Below, in pieces: positions 13,259-26,800 of a stretch of 64,000 nt of DNA (position 1 is the stretch's first letter; each line of letters begins with the position of its first letter). The stretch is from Morella rubra (taxonomy: Eukaryota; Streptophyta; Magnoliopsida; Fagales; Myricaceae). The position numbers and the translations under genes are program-made. Under the pieces are notes generated by a model. It was not told the origin of the DNA. It made no database searches and worked only from the letters and a program-made list of their open reading frames with translations. The stretch spans positions 10,549,161 to 10,613,160 of the forward strand of contig CM025853.1 of assembly GCA_003952965.2 (NCBI GenBank), written 5' to 3'.

Positions 13259-13458
13259 CTAAAGAACACTGGCATATGCATGAAACCATATGTCTTGTTT
13301 ACTAAAGAGAAAGCCAATATCCAATAATTTATTCATTGATTGTTTACTTAATAGACAGAATATCATGGGCGGGAGCTCCGCTTTTCAGTGACTATGCATA
13401 TAATTCGAAAAAAAAGCTATTTGGACAGTGGGTGGGCTGTTGTTTACACCTCAAACTT

Positions 13459-14370
13459 ATTGGGAAAATTACAAATAGCTTGTGGGCGGTCAACTCATTG
13501 AGTGCTTTAGTAAATTAACTCGAGCCAAACTCGTTTATTTAAAAAAATGTATTCCGTGTTGTTATGTAAATAAAAAATTGCGATTATTGCGTTTATGAAA
13601 AAATAATGAAGGGAGAGCTTATTCTTTTTTTAAAAAAGGACTCGAACTTCCTCAGGTCCCTCCTCCACCCGTGAATGGGTTCAAAGTCACCCCATTTTTT
13701 CCTTTTATAAAAAAAAATATATTATAATTTTTTTATGTTTTAATTACAATAAAAATGTAATTGAATTTGAATGTTTATGGGAAAATTACAAATAGCTCTT
13801 TGGGTTTAAACCTTTTTTTAAAAAAACTCATTGAGTTCTTATCTTTAGTAAATTAACTCACAAGCCAAACTCCATTAGACTTATTTAAAAAAATGTATTC
13901 CGTCCCAAACATTGTTATTAAAATAAATAAAAAATTAAAACATTTATAAATATTTGAAAAAAATTAAAATCTAAAACTGAAAATAAATAAAAAGGATAAC
14001 TTAATACTAAAATTAAAATTTAAAAACATTTTTTCAAAAAAGGAGAAGGATCGAACTAGTCGGCTCAGGTCCCTCCTCCACCCGTGAATGGGTTCGGTGT
14101 GGGGAGTCCCCACCCCATTCTTTTCCTTTTATAAAAAAAAATATATTTATAATTTTTATTTATTTATTTTTTAATTTTTTTTAAATGTTTATGAATGTTT
14201 AAAATTATTTTTAATGACAGGTGTCACGTTTCAATTGAACAAATAAATTTTTCATTAAATAAGTCTAAGGAAATTAGGTTTCGGGGCTAATTCACTAGCA
14301 GTGAAAACCCAATGAATTTTTTAAAAATGCGTTAAAACTTTAGTAAGTGACTTGTAATTTTCTCAAATTA
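13459..14370. mobile_element. Internally duplicated terminal-inverted-repeat element
   Basis: The sequence gggaaaattacaaatagct occurs at about 13459 and again at about 13782, each followed by a related block (taaattaactc, a gccaaactc stretch, ttatttaaaaaaatgtattc, then a gtccctcctccacccgtgaa block). The right end near 14265-14370 is the reverse complement of the start (agtgacttgtaattttctc) and includes the ataagtcta counterpart. This is a non-autonomous element whose left arm is duplicated in tandem. Exact ends and target duplication are not resolved. Confidence 0.55.
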
Positions 14371-16564
14371 CATTTTGATTTCACTTGAAAAACATTGACA
14401 CGAGATACAATGGAAGAAAATGGTTGAAATTTGAATAGAATTATAGAATATTGAAGGAAATGTTGGCTATATTGGTCAAAACATCACAATTATAAAACAC
14501 TTGTGTGATTTTTGTGTGTCGAAATTTTAAGCACCCAAAATCTTTGCCTAATAAAATAACTATAAAAAATATTCTCTCTATCCCAATGAAATAAACTCTT
14601 TTTACTAAAATAAATATAAAAAAATTCATTCAAATCATTTCTCTATTTATTTTTTCATCAACTCCAACACCCTAAAATTTTAACACTCAAACACTACATC
14701 ATAGTGTTAGTTTCGTATAACCTTTCTATTTATGCACATTATATTTAACAACTAACTACTTAAGGTTGGTCACTGATACTTTAAAGACTAAACTTTAAAG
14801 TTCTAATGCTCTTGCCTCTTTCTATCACCTAACTTGAAATTTGAATCTAATTCCTAAACTATCACCCTATCAACATTACAAAATTACAAAAAAAAAATAA
14901 GAGTATATTAAAATTTACAAAATTAGATGACAAATTTAAATTTAAAATAAATTGTTCAACAAAAATAAAGTAAAAAATGCACCAAATCTACAAATCATTA
15001 ATTACCCATTTATCTAGTGACCTAAGTCTAACAAATTAACATTTAACAACTATTGGCCTAATATCATGTGGCATTGACCTTAAAAGCAAAATACTATATA
15101 ATCTAATAATATATAATTACCTATTACAGGGTTGTTCAGGAGAAAGGCAAAACACACAAATCTCATTTTCTATCTTACAACTCTCTCGGCCTCTCTATTC
15201 CCTCTTCTAAAATCATTGCGCACAGCCACCCTCCAGCACTGCTGCACGACGCTCTTTGCATGTCAGTCGTACCTAGTTTTGCCAACCACCACAGCTACTC
15301 TCCTCTTGTTATGCCCCGAATGCTAGTCTAAAAGGGGCTAATTCTACCACTCCATTTATTTGGCTACTTCTACCGCTCTATATACCCCTAAAGTCAGGGT
15401 TGTGAGTTCCCTTTGAAACTGTTCTTCTTTCCTTTGGGGACATACCATTTGGTCGAGCTATCCATTGATGTGTCCTCATGCCTAATGGCTAGACACGACC
15501 CTTAGAGGTCAATACCTTCTCGCATTCCTCATTCATCGTGGTTGCACATACCTCGTACTCATCCTTCAGAGTGGATGCACCTTTCATATTTAGGTATGAT
15601 ACCAACTATCCTATTTAGCTCCATAACATAACATAAAATCTTGTTTTCATTTGTATAAAATTTCCTTTTTTTCCTTTTGAGAAAATCAATGTAGATGTTT
15701 ATGATGTGCTCCTTGACAAATATTCATGCTGCATATCATTCAAGTTATAAAAAAATATAATTTTCCATTTACCCTTACCCACTCAAGCTTATGGCGGTTC
15801 CTTGATTACAAGTGAGACGTATTAAGGTTATTATTAAACGGTTAAGAAATTCACTTGATGCAACAAATAATTTTTCAACATAAACATGTTATGCAAAATC
15901 TTATATATTTCTTTACTAACCAGTAGTGGTTCAAAAATCTAGCACGACGTTCACTAACCAAAATTTTAACATCATTACAAAAATTTCTCTCCTCACTTTT
16001 TCACTACCCCATAAACTTTTTCACCAACTTTTTCACTATCTCTCCTCACTTTTTCACCAACTCTCATACCCAAAATTTTAACTACCCAAAAATTTTGACA
16101 AAATTTTGTTCCCAAACGCCATGTAAAACTCTATTTCAATGTCAATGAATCCATTAAAAATTGGGTGTCAAAACGATCATCACACTTGAGTTTATGACTA
16201 CTAAAATTTCGTGTAATTTAAATCTCATTTAGTACTCAAAAGATTTATTGGAAAATACAAGTTGATAGGGCTTCCAAGCTTATGACAATTTTGACGTCTT
16301 AGCCTTTAATAATTCATAATTTCAAAAATATGACTATGAATTGCAAGAAAATGGTTTTGAAACTTTTCTCTTTCATAGCCTTAAGATTCATAAAAATCTA
16401 ATCAAATTTACTATTTCAAAAACACTTTGCAACAAATAAAAATTATAAAATAAACATTATTGTCTCCAACTTGACTTTTCTAATTCTAAAAATTTGTAAC
16501 TTGTTTATCTTTGCTCTAAATTGTAGAAGTCACTTTTAGAATACTTCTCGTTTTCTAAATATAA

Positions 16565-16760
16565 TCCTGTGTTTGGATGAGTAAAAAAATTTCTGGTTAT
16601 TAGAGGTAGTATAGATTCTCTTGTGATTGGTGAAAAAAATATTGAAGTTTGTAAAAAAATATTAAGTTTGTAACAAGTTGTTAGAGTTTTATAAAAAAAA
16701 TTATTAGAGTTTGTGAAAAAGTTTTTCAATTTTTTTTTTTTTTGTGAATCCAAACTAGCC
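16565..16760. mobile_element. Tourist/Harbinger-like MITE (196 bp, TAA target site)
   Basis: The left end is TCCTGTGTTTGGATGAG and the right end in reverse complement is GGCTAGTTTGGATTC, flanked by TAA at 16562-16564 and 16761-16763. The interior carries repeated gtttgtaaaaaa-like stretches. It is related to the element at 8600-8756 in opposite orientation. Confidence 0.6.
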
Positions 16761-17479
16761 TAAATTTCAAAACTAAAAACACAAAAATATGAAGTAAAAA
16801 GACCTTTTATCACGTCCCTCATGCTTGTATTAGTCTCTAAGCTCTCTTTGTAGTAACAAAGATGCATAAAAGGCAAGATTACGACACGTCCTTAATTATG
16901 GGTCTCAAGACTGTAATATTTTTCTTAGGGTGTATAAAGACTTACTATGTAATAAAAAATCAGCAGAAGACTTGTAAAATGTATTCAGAAACAACATGGT
17001 GAAAATGGAAGTCAAGTTAAAATAAGATAAGAATAAATACTTTAAATATAAAGCAAACATCACACATACATTAGGAAGTAGCACACTAGAACACATTATC
17101 CGTCAGAGTTAGGGATTAGAGAGGACCCTGAGGCTCATCACAAAATCTAGGCTAACATTGGATAAGCTATATCGATAACCTTATTGTTTCAAGCTTATAT
17201 ACAGACAAGCCAATATTAAGAAAGAAAAAAACACAAGAGCATCTCTTTAAGATGAGTCTTCATCGTCCGATAAGGTAAGGTCTACCTAGTTTATGCCAGA
17301 ATGGCTCATTCCCAAAGGGCTGTTCTTATGTGGGAAATCTGGTGACAAATCCTTCGGAATCAGATAAGGCTGATGATCCATGACAACGTCCAAGCCGTTC
17401 AAGACTAAAATTCGCACGTGGATAACAAGTACATAGATAATGAGCTCTTAAGTGAGGAAAGATTCGAATATTTATCATG

Positions 17480-20216
17480 ATCTATCTAAGCAGTGAACAA
17501 TAATATAAACAAGGAAACTGAATGAGCCTTAAAGATTCCGTAAAGGGGGATAATGGCAAGTGATGACATGCAGTAGTATAAACCACACTTACATACTCAA
17601 TAAACAGTTCATGATTCAAAGATAATACCAGTATAATCATATGCAGTATGCATGCCATGCTCATGTCTGTAAAATCATTTGCCTTGATGTCCACTGTTTC
17701 ACCCCAGTGACAGAGGTTGTGCGTCCAATCTCCCCTGCAGTTTAGGATAGTCCTAGGCATTCATTGCCCTAGGACATGGGTAAAGGCCCTCTGCCTTCTA
17801 CTCCGGAGCCATCCACTACTCCGTAGTGATGGTTGCACTCACTAGTGATCAGTACCTTTACCCATTAACTATAAAAATTTTCATTAGTGCAAATGTCATT
17901 AATGCAACTGTTATTTTGCAAATGTCATATCTTTTATATTTTTTTATGCAAATGCCATATCCATAACATCATTAATGCATATTTTCATTAAAAAGTATGT
18001 CTTTTACCATTAGTCATGTGCGATGAAATTTCTTAATCTCGCTTATAATTTCATAGGTAATCATTTCACATGATAATTTTAATTACATCACATATTTTGT
18101 ATTTTATTTTAAAGACTTAGTATTTTTCTTCATATCCATGTCTTGTATTTCATTTTCAAGAAAACCTAATACTTTATCACATCCATGTCTTATATTTATT
18201 TCCAAAATAAATACTATTAAACTTTTACTTAGCCAAACTAATATCTTTAATTACTTATTTCAAATCAGCAAACAATTAAGAATTTTAGTTTAAAACTTTT
18301 ACTATTTATTTAAAACAAGCTCATTAACACATGTTATCCAAGTTAAATATCTTAAGTCCAATGAGGACTTGGACTTGGGCTTGCTGGCAAGCCCACCTAT
18401 TGACATTATCAGTGGCTTTGAAAGACCACTTGGGTCAGCCCAAACAATGAAAAGAAGGCCTATTTCACAAGGCCACCAAGTTAGGCATTTTGGGTCCAAT
18501 AGGGACCTAGCCTTGGGCTCCACTTACAAGCCCATATTATAGCAAATAATATAAGTATTTAGGCCCATTAAAATCAATCGAAGTGATAGAAATTAAGCCC
18601 AAACTGTGTGACTACAAAAATGGCTCTTTCTAGTGAAAAATCCAATTTTAATAGTGAATTTAATTAGTTATAACTTTTCATCCTAGCTCCAAATGACTCA
18701 AAATTTTAACTGTAGGTTTCTAGTATTTTTTAATATTAATCCTCCAAATTTAAGGTCAAAGAAAGGTCATTTTCTATATACGAGATACCCCTAAAGATGT
18801 TGTTATCACAAATGGTGCAATTCTAAGCTAGTTTTCATCTACTTAGCTAATTCTTTAATTTTCCACGTAAACCTTTGCATGAAACCATCCTATATGTTTC
18901 TAATACTTCTAAACATTTAAAAATCATGCCATGCAATTTATTTACACAAGATTCATATCAAAAACTTATCCAAAGGGCTTTATGATCTAAATTTAACAAT
19001 AATTTATATTCTTCAACATTCTCTTGCATCTAATCATTCTAACTTTATACTTAGCTCATGTTAAGCATATTCAAAGGTTCCAGATCACTCCCTAGCATAT
19101 TACTAACCTCAAATTATGAAAATGCCAACAACATCACTAACATGTAAACTACCCTTACCTTCCTTGATCTCTTTGGCTTTTTGGTGACTTTCTTGAGTAT
19201 CAAAACCTAGATTAAGCTTGCTGTTAGTATCAAAATCAAAATAATAACCTCTAGGATAGCAAAGCTCAAGAAAATCTCAACCTTTACCACTTTTCTTCAA
19301 AAATTTCTCCTTTTCTTCTTCCTAGGGAATTTTGGCTTCTTCTTCTTTTGTCAGCTCTCTCTTACTCTCTATCTCTCTCTCTCTAAGGATGGCTGGATGA
19401 ATGTGTGAAGTAAAACCTTCACAATGGCCTCCTATTTATACTACTCCTTAACTAGAGTTTGTCTCCTAGGGTTAATTAACTATGCTAGGGTTTAATTAGA
19501 CCACATGAAGATGTCTACCCTAGATTAGGGTGTCTATGCAAGGCTTGAAGCTGAATTGGGTGAAGGGGGTGCAGCTACACAATGGATGACAAATGGTGCA
19601 TGGTTTTGCATGGCTTAATGATTGCTAATCACTAGCAATCATTACTTCTAGCAATCCTAGTGTTTGACCAGTTTTGTGAGTCAAAGATGAGGTGGCATGG
19701 GCTGGTGATGGGCTGGGCCGAATAGTATGTTTGGAGGCCCAATTGCATGTTATTCCAAAGCCCAAAGAATAAAAACCTATTTTTCCAAGCCCAATTGTCC
19801 TATTTATTGCAAAAATTCTTAAAAATAAACACTAGGGTGCACAACTATTCTAGATAGGTCCTATTGGCTTGGTAATTAAGTGAGTAATATAAACCAAGCA
19901 AAAAGTTTGAAGAAAGAATAAGTTTTTATAAGAAATTAGGGCTAAAAAAGGAAATAAGGGTATTTTAGTATTTTTTGGCAATATAAATTAATATTTAAAA
20001 ATTTTCAAGACACTAAATGAGTAAAATATGTATTTATTAAAGATCTTGAAAAGATAAGAAAGAGGATAATTTGTAAAAACTATTTTAGGGATTTTTTTCC
20101 TATTTTTAAACTAATAAAATAATTAAATCCAAAAATAGTAATTTAAATACTATTTATTATAAATTAATTAGCAAAATTATGATAATTAATAATACTTAGA
20201 AGGTCGGGGTATTACA
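17480..20216 (-). mobile_element. LTR-like block of a Ty3/gypsy-type retrotransposon
   Basis: On the minus strand the block starts at 20216 with TGTAATACCCCGACC, which resembles the 5' edge of Tekay/Del chromovirus LTRs. A TATAAATAGG box lies at 19440-19431, followed about 25 bases later by an AG-rich leader, as expected of an LTR promoter. The stretch near 17690-17850 (agtagtggatggctccggag on minus) looks like downstream LTR or untranslated sequence. No gag, protease or polymerase domain was recognised, and the left boundary was not found, so it may be a solo or truncated LTR. Confidence 0.45.
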
Positions 20217-21435
20217 CCTTTCAAATAAATTTTACAAAGTTTGAAAAATCTAAGGGCACCATTGCATCTCTAGTTCAACCTTAGATTTTAAAAAATTCAT
20301 AACTTATTAAGAACCCACCCAAATCACACAAAATTTATTTTAAAATGCTCCTTTCTCATAAACTTAAAGTTCAAAACCTAATGCATAATAATTAGATTTG
20401 AAATGACCCATTCAATGATATCCGGAACAATAAAGAAATCTGAAACATTTTCTCCTTTTGTCTAGTTTACACACCAAACTTCAAAATCATATAACTTAAT
20501 TATTTTTCAACTAAAACACATGAAATTTGTCTTCAAATGTTCTCATGTTATAAACTTAAAGTTTAAGACTTAACCCATCAAAATCCAATTTGAAATGACT
20601 CTTTAAAAAATATTCAAAACAATCAAGGATTCTGGGACATGCAACTCACTCAATATGAATATGAATCACCTGAAATTTGTGTCAAAATCCTTAGTTGGGA
20701 AAGAGCTTTTCAGATAAAGTTGATTTAGTTTTGAAACAACACAACAATTAGGACATAAATGGTCTCTAACTGAGACTTCATTTTGGAGAACTTAATTTTT
20801 TTGCAGAATAGTGGGTTTCAAAACCTATAACTATTTTACCTTAGCTTTTATTTTTTCAATTTGTTTGGTATTTTTCGTTTCTCCTTGACCATGTGCACAA
20901 ACCCAACTCTAGATCATTATATGCAAGCCAAAAATAAATATTCTAAGTTGTTCTCTCAAAATTTACTGAATTCATCAAAGAAATCCATGAATCCTCCTTC
21001 TTTGTTTCTTGTTTGTCTCCTCCTTTCACGCTTCTAACTCTCTCTCTTTCTCTACCTCTCTCTCTCTAAGTTGTTGTACACGTAGAATAAAAAATGGGAG
21101 GGAAAATGGTCGAGCAATGGGAAGAAAGAAAGAAAAGGGGGCAATTGAGTTAATTGCTCCTAACCTTGTTTGTATCACCTATACCCAATGGGTCTCATGG
21201 ACAGCACATTTAAATTTTTTAATTTTCTTTCTCTATTCTTTATATATTTGAAATTTTATCATCAATTCTCCTGAGTTAAATATTCACACCCTAATTTAAT
21301 GTAAGACTTATAAATTAAATTTAAGGCACTTATATTTTTTGTAAATTTTATAGCTGAGCTAGAAATTTTCGAAATAATGGAACTCTAATATCTAAAAGAT
21401 TTTAAAATACACTGTATCATACAAAATATAGACTT

Positions 21436-21565
21436 AAAATCAATATTCTTATTTCAAGACTAGCACACAATATTAAGTTAGATATTAACAAAAATGGACA
21501 AAAATCAATATTCTTATTTCAAGACTACCACACAATATTAAGTTACATATTAACAAAAATGGACA
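21436..21565. repeat. 65-bp tandem duplication
   Basis: Two copies of a 65-bp unit beginning aaaatcaatattcttatttc (21436-21500 and 21501-21565) differ at two visible positions. The duplication is recent and no coding content is seen. Confidence 0.85.
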
Positions 21566-21989
21566 AAAAAAAGTGTAAAAGTCTTCAATGTATGCCCTTT
21601 ACAAATTAGGCGTTAAGTTAAATTGAAAAATATATAAAATGACTGAAATGTTCCTCCAAGACTACTTTCCACAAATTCGATTAGCTTTTACCTCTCTTTT
21701 CCTAGATAGCACTAATCTCCACATATTTTTCTCCTTAAACCTAGCTTCGACTACTTTATTTATTTTACTATGCAATAGTGGCACATCAATGGTCTAATTT
21801 GTGGATTTTTCTTTTTGCTAAGCAAATTCTTAAAGTATTCCTTATTTTTTTGCTAAACAATATTTGGCAAAAGCAATCTATATATTTTTTTTTTCAAACA
21901 AAGCAGCTTATCAAAATATTTCCTTTAAATTTAAACTATTTTCAAAGTATGATGACATATTTAGTTTTTATTTGGTCTTGAAAGATTAA

Positions 21990-22377
21990 GGGGATGTTCG
22001 TTTTGTCAAGATTTTTAGGATTTTGATATAATTGTAAATATTTATGTAGATTGGAGTTTTATAGATTTTTGTGTAAAAGTTCGTGAAAAGTTTTAAAGAT
22101 ATTTAATTTTCGTTGGAGTTTGTAAAAAGTTGTAGAGAGAGATGAATTGATGTAATTGTTTAATAAAAAAATATTGGAGTTAGGTGGACAAATATGAAAA
22201 GAGAATATTTGTTATAATTTTTTTTTGAAAAAGTATTGAAATTTGTGTGAAAAGTTGTTGGAGATTGTGCAAAAAATATTAGTGTTTGTGTATAAATTTT
22301 TGAGATCTTGGATGTTTGTTTTATACATTTGTTGAATCATATGGCATTTTAGAATATTTTTGCAGCCGAACATGTCC
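21990..22377. mobile_element. Tourist/Harbinger-like MITE (388 bp, TAA target site)
   Basis: Left end GGGGATGTTCGTTTTG; right end in reverse complement GGACATGTTCGGCTG. TAA flanks both ends (21987-21989, 22378-22380). The AT-rich body has repeated gtaaaaagttg-like motifs and no transposase. The terminal sequence resembles the element at 50251-50428. Confidence 0.55.
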
Positions 22378-23180
22378 TAAGATATTTTGACGATTGTGAT
22401 TTAGAAAAAAACGTTTCAATCTTGAAAAATTTCTTAAACATAACATGCATTCTAATATTGATGATTTGAGTTTATTTCAGAATTAAAATTAAAAAAAAAA
22501 GTAGCAAAAAAATAAGTTATTATTCCAATTGAAATTAATCTAATAAAAGAATTATATCTTTTTCCACATTATTTTGTTGCATATATAGTACTACTAGCAT
22601 TACAGAAAGAAGTTTTTCAAAACTAAAGATTATAAAAAAAATATTTAGGAACAACTATAGATAAAACAGTTTAATAATTTTATGTATGAAAATGATTTAT
22701 TGGCTAAACTCTAATAAAAAAGTTATATCTAAAAAAATAATAAACAAATTTATGGTTTAATTTTAAATTTATTAATATTTTAAAAAATTAAAATGCTTCT
22801 ATTGTTATGACTTTCCTAGTGCCCCAAAATTATTTCCCCCTCCCGAAAATATGAGTTTCATAAATTTTCAGCACACGTTTTGAATATATATATTATGTTA
22901 CTAAACTTTCTAAATACAAAATTGCGGAGTGATTTGATCCTTAGATACAAGATAGATTCACAAGTATTTTGGCTCATTACAAACCCTTTGTATTTTCTCG
23001 GCAATTTCATCTACTGGCCCTTTCACCCGTCTTCCGACTCTTCCCCCTCTCTTCACCTTTCGGCACCGCTGCTGTCTTGCTACTTCAGCGTACTTCTTTA
23101 CACAAATATTCGGCGGCTCCTCGTGGTTCACTTCGGCCTGCAATTGTAGTTGCGATTTAAAACTTTCTCGGTTACACACT

Positions 23181-23891
23181 TCTCTACCCGGTCACATACA
23201 CTTTCCGGACTCCCCGTGTGAAACACTCTTCTCTATTCGTTCTTCGACTTCCATCTTTTAAAGTTTCCTGTTTGGCATTCTCTTGTTCTTTTCGCAACTT
23301 ACCTGTTTATAAGGTAAGATTTCTTTTTTCCCCCTTGTTTTATGATTTTACGGATATCGAAATCCCCTGGTGTGTCTTTTAAATTAATTCCCTTGGTACT
23401 TTGTTTTCTTGTATTCATCTCAGTGGATTTGTGCGTCTCGGTTTAAAGGGGATTCAGGCACTGAGAAGCTGAAGTTGGGTTTTGGACGAAATTTGGGGCT
23501 TAGGGTTGCAGAGTTGGGGCTGTTCGGGGTTGGCGGAGTATTTAAGCCTATTTCTTTACCTGGAAACGTAACCGGTAACCGGCTCCTCGCTCGGATTTCT
23601 CCTTATTATACTTGGCCTTGCACGGTTTACTTCGAGAAGAGCAGGCTAATCCAAAAGTAAACCGGATACAGCAATTTCCGGGTCTGGTTTCCGACCCGAA
23701 TCTATAGCCGTCCCACCCAATTGCCACGGCTACTGGAAACTCTTCTCACTTATAGGTATTCGTTGGATTATTACCAAAAGACGTTGATTGCTATGGCGTT
23801 CCATAAAGTGCTTAATCACTTAGCTGTTCCATCAACAGAGAGACATTAAGATAGTCCACAAATCTGTCTCGGAGTCCAGAGAACCGAGGAC
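23181..23891 (+). promoter_or_regulatory. Leader and likely 5'-UTR intron of TFIIE alpha
   Basis: This stretch is more GC-rich than the spacer to its left and leads into the TFIIE alpha start. A donor-like ataag/gtaagatt at 23312/23313 and an acceptor-like tcatctcag ending at 23423 could bound an untranslated-leader intron. No clear TATA box was found. Transcript start and intron use are inference. Confidence 0.4.
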
Positions 23892-26800
23892 ATGAGCGTC
23901 GAACCTTTCAACAGGTAAACTTTTCTGAAATCGAGGGCTCCCCTATCTTCAACATTGGCAAGAAAAAGTTTGTGTTTTTTTTTTCTTTTCCCCGAAGCTC
24001 AGTTAGGGTTGATTTTTGTATGGAATGAATCCATAAAGGTTGGTGAAGCTTGCGGCAAGGGCGTTCTACGATGACATAACGACGAAAGGGGATAATCAAC
24101 CCAAAACGGGTCGGAGTGATAACAGAGGCATCGCGGTCGTGGTGCTAGACGCACTCACTAGGTTTGCCTCCTGCCTTTTTTCAAGATTTGGAAAATTCGA
24201 AGGCATGCTTTTGTTGTTCCAGAACGTGTGTTCCTGATTTGGTATATCCAGTAGTTTCAACATTGTAAGTGTAATGGAGGGAGTGTAAACAACAAAGAAC
24301 GTTGTGAAAAATGATACGTTTAAGAAAATTTGAGACTCTTGTTGTTGTTGTTGTTACGATTTTTCTTTTTTGGTTCTATATTGATTCCCAGACGACAATG
24401 GGTAAGGGAAGAAGATTTGGCCAAGGACTTGAAACTGCATTCAAAGCAGCTTCGTCGAACCTTGCGATTCTTCGAGGAAGAAAAACTAGTTACTCGAGAC
24501 CATAGAAGAGAGGTCAGTATTGATTTTAGATCATTAGTTTTATCAATGTTGACTAAAGATATAATGGACTAGGAGTTGTGTTTGGATGCATGACAACCTG
24601 CTCGAAGAGGTAAAGACCATGCACATTTAACACTGAAAATTGAGCCTACATATATCCGTATGTATAATTTTTATTTGCATATTTGTTTTCTATGAAGTTT
24701 TATTGAGGTGAGAAGTTATATTATTAAAGAAATCTTACAAAGCATATCTAAGCTTTAAGACCACATGACATTTGTGCTGAGTCTAGCTTCTCCTAGTTAT
24801 TCATGCAAACAAGAGATGAAACCCTTCCAACCTTCCAACCAAGTCTTGTTAACCACTGTTATGTTGCTCTGTTAATACTTTAAATTTTCATTCAATAAGC
24901 ACTATAAGCTGTAAATTCTTATCAAAAAATCTTCATTCAATAAGCTGTAATGATCAAGGAAACATGAGTCATATCTGCACTATAATCCAAAAAGACTATT
25001 CAAAATTACAATTGGAGCGTCTTGGAATCATTCACCTGTGCCACCTAGTTAGAAATTAATTGTGGGACTAGATACTCATTCATCGCTATTTACCCACCAA
25101 ATTTGGGACTTAACCAAAACTGGGGTGTTATATCCCCTACTCAATTCGCTGACATCCTCGTGAGGGTCTATAATGCATCGAAATGCCTTAGCACCACATG
25201 GTATTATAAGGATGGCTTTGACACCATTTGCAATGACCCAAGAAACCCTTTGGTGCACCTGCATTATACTCCGAAAGATCTAGTTGACACCAAAATTTGA
25301 GCTCCTTAGAATCACTTACAAAGCCCACCTCCTCGTAGGAAAGAATCAATGTGGGCCTATTGTACCATCCATAACTATTCACTGATTTGATGTGGGACTT
25401 GACCAAATCTGGGTTATTATTATGCTCAATCTTTGTCTCAGTGAATCTCAACCTGACATCACAAATCCTTGAGGAAGCCTCTAAGAGTTCACACTTGTGT
25501 TTGCATCCCCCACAAATTTCAATTTTCGGGCTATTAACACCTCTGAAATCATCAACCCATTCCTCTATCTTAACACATATTATATGTTTGCCCAAATATA
25601 ATCTCCAGATCTCTTGCCTTAGTCAAACACATGAGATGACCTTGAGAGATTTTTTTTAGTGTTCTTCTCAATCAAATTTGAGAATCAATGCACCCGTAGG
25701 TATGGCCCAAAAGCCTAGAAGGTTCTTCTTCTTGTCGTATAATCTTCTCTTTGATTTCCTACCATATGTCATCATTAAACCTTAACCCTAAAACTCCTAA
25801 AGGTGAAATTGTATATATTTTTTACAAAAGAAGTTCAATGCCAGCCACTTTTATGCCTTCAAATTGCAGTCCAACAACAAGATTCATGTTTACCCTATAC
25901 TCCACCCACCTTTTCCTAACTTGGACAAAGAGGGAAAAGGGAAAAAGAAGGGGGAAGAAAGAAGGGAAACACACCTGCCTAGATGCACACTGTGACCCAC
26001 ATCTAGATTCTTTTTCGACTTGCAATTTTTATTGTTAGTATTCTTTCCTTTTCACGATAATGCTTTAATTCTGAAAGTAGCTTTGTTTTTGGCTTTATTG
26101 GATCTTTCAATCCACTATTTGTTGTAGCATTTTTCTTATGAGGTTCATGCATACTAGCTGGTGTAGAGGATCGAATTTTTGAGGCCCAAATGATCACTTA
26201 CAGTGATTGCATGGGAGAAACTTACGATTCTTCATTGTTAATCTAGGATATGCATCAACAAGTTGGCTTGAATGTATAAGCCATTTGATCAGATAAGGTC
26301 TTCATATGTCATATGTTGCCTGATTTTATCACAGACAGCTAAAGGTGCAAAGATATTCAGTGCTGCTGTGGCTGCCACAATTGACAGTCAACAGACTACA
26401 AAAGAGGGGGAGGAAAAAATTAAGCTGCACACTCACTCTTACTGTTGTCTAGATTATGCTCAGGTCTCTCTCTCTCTCTCTCTCTCTCATTCTGATGCTC
26501 ATGCTCCATTTTAGTAATTTGATTAGACAAAAAGGTAAAATGATCCTTTTTCTCTTCTTGTTATAGGTTTTTTTCATTGTTCAACCTTGATTGTCCAGTT
26601 AATCAGATGTTGATCAAATTCTGGCTTTTGCTAAAAGGCCTAAGGAAAAATGTGGTGCAGATATTTGATGTGGTCAGGTACAGATTGCAGCGCATGAAGA
26701 AAAAACTGAAAGATGAATTGGAGAACAAGAACACAGTTCAGGAGTACATATGCCCTAACTGTGGGAAAAGGTGCTAGTAACTGCTTTTTCTGTTTATTTC

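Larger units (their letters stand above)
13259..23180. other. Intergenic region between TAF2 and TFIIE alpha
   Basis: About 10 kb of AT-rich DNA between two divergently oriented genes. It holds a duplicated terminal-inverted-repeat element, two Tourist-like MITEs, an LTR-like block, a 65-bp tandem duplication, and diverged ~200-bp direct repeats around 20270-20650. I found no exon of a known gene, and specifically no minus-strand exon that could be the missing TAF2 start. The stretches 14700-15950 and 20700-21400 contain nothing I recognise beyond pyrimidine-rich tracts. Confidence 0.6.

Noticed and set aside
13259-13317. Extension of the first TAF2 exon upstream to 13317 with a TTG start
   Set aside because: The good acceptor TTCTTTAG at 13259-13260 and the family match starting at HTELEI favour a splice site there. 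The upstream residues do not resemble TAF2.
24311-24505. Open frame beginning MIRLRKFETLVVVVV
   Set aside because: It reads the end of intron 2 and exon 3 of TFIIE alpha in the wrong frame; the frame giving RQWVREEDLAKDL is the conserved one.
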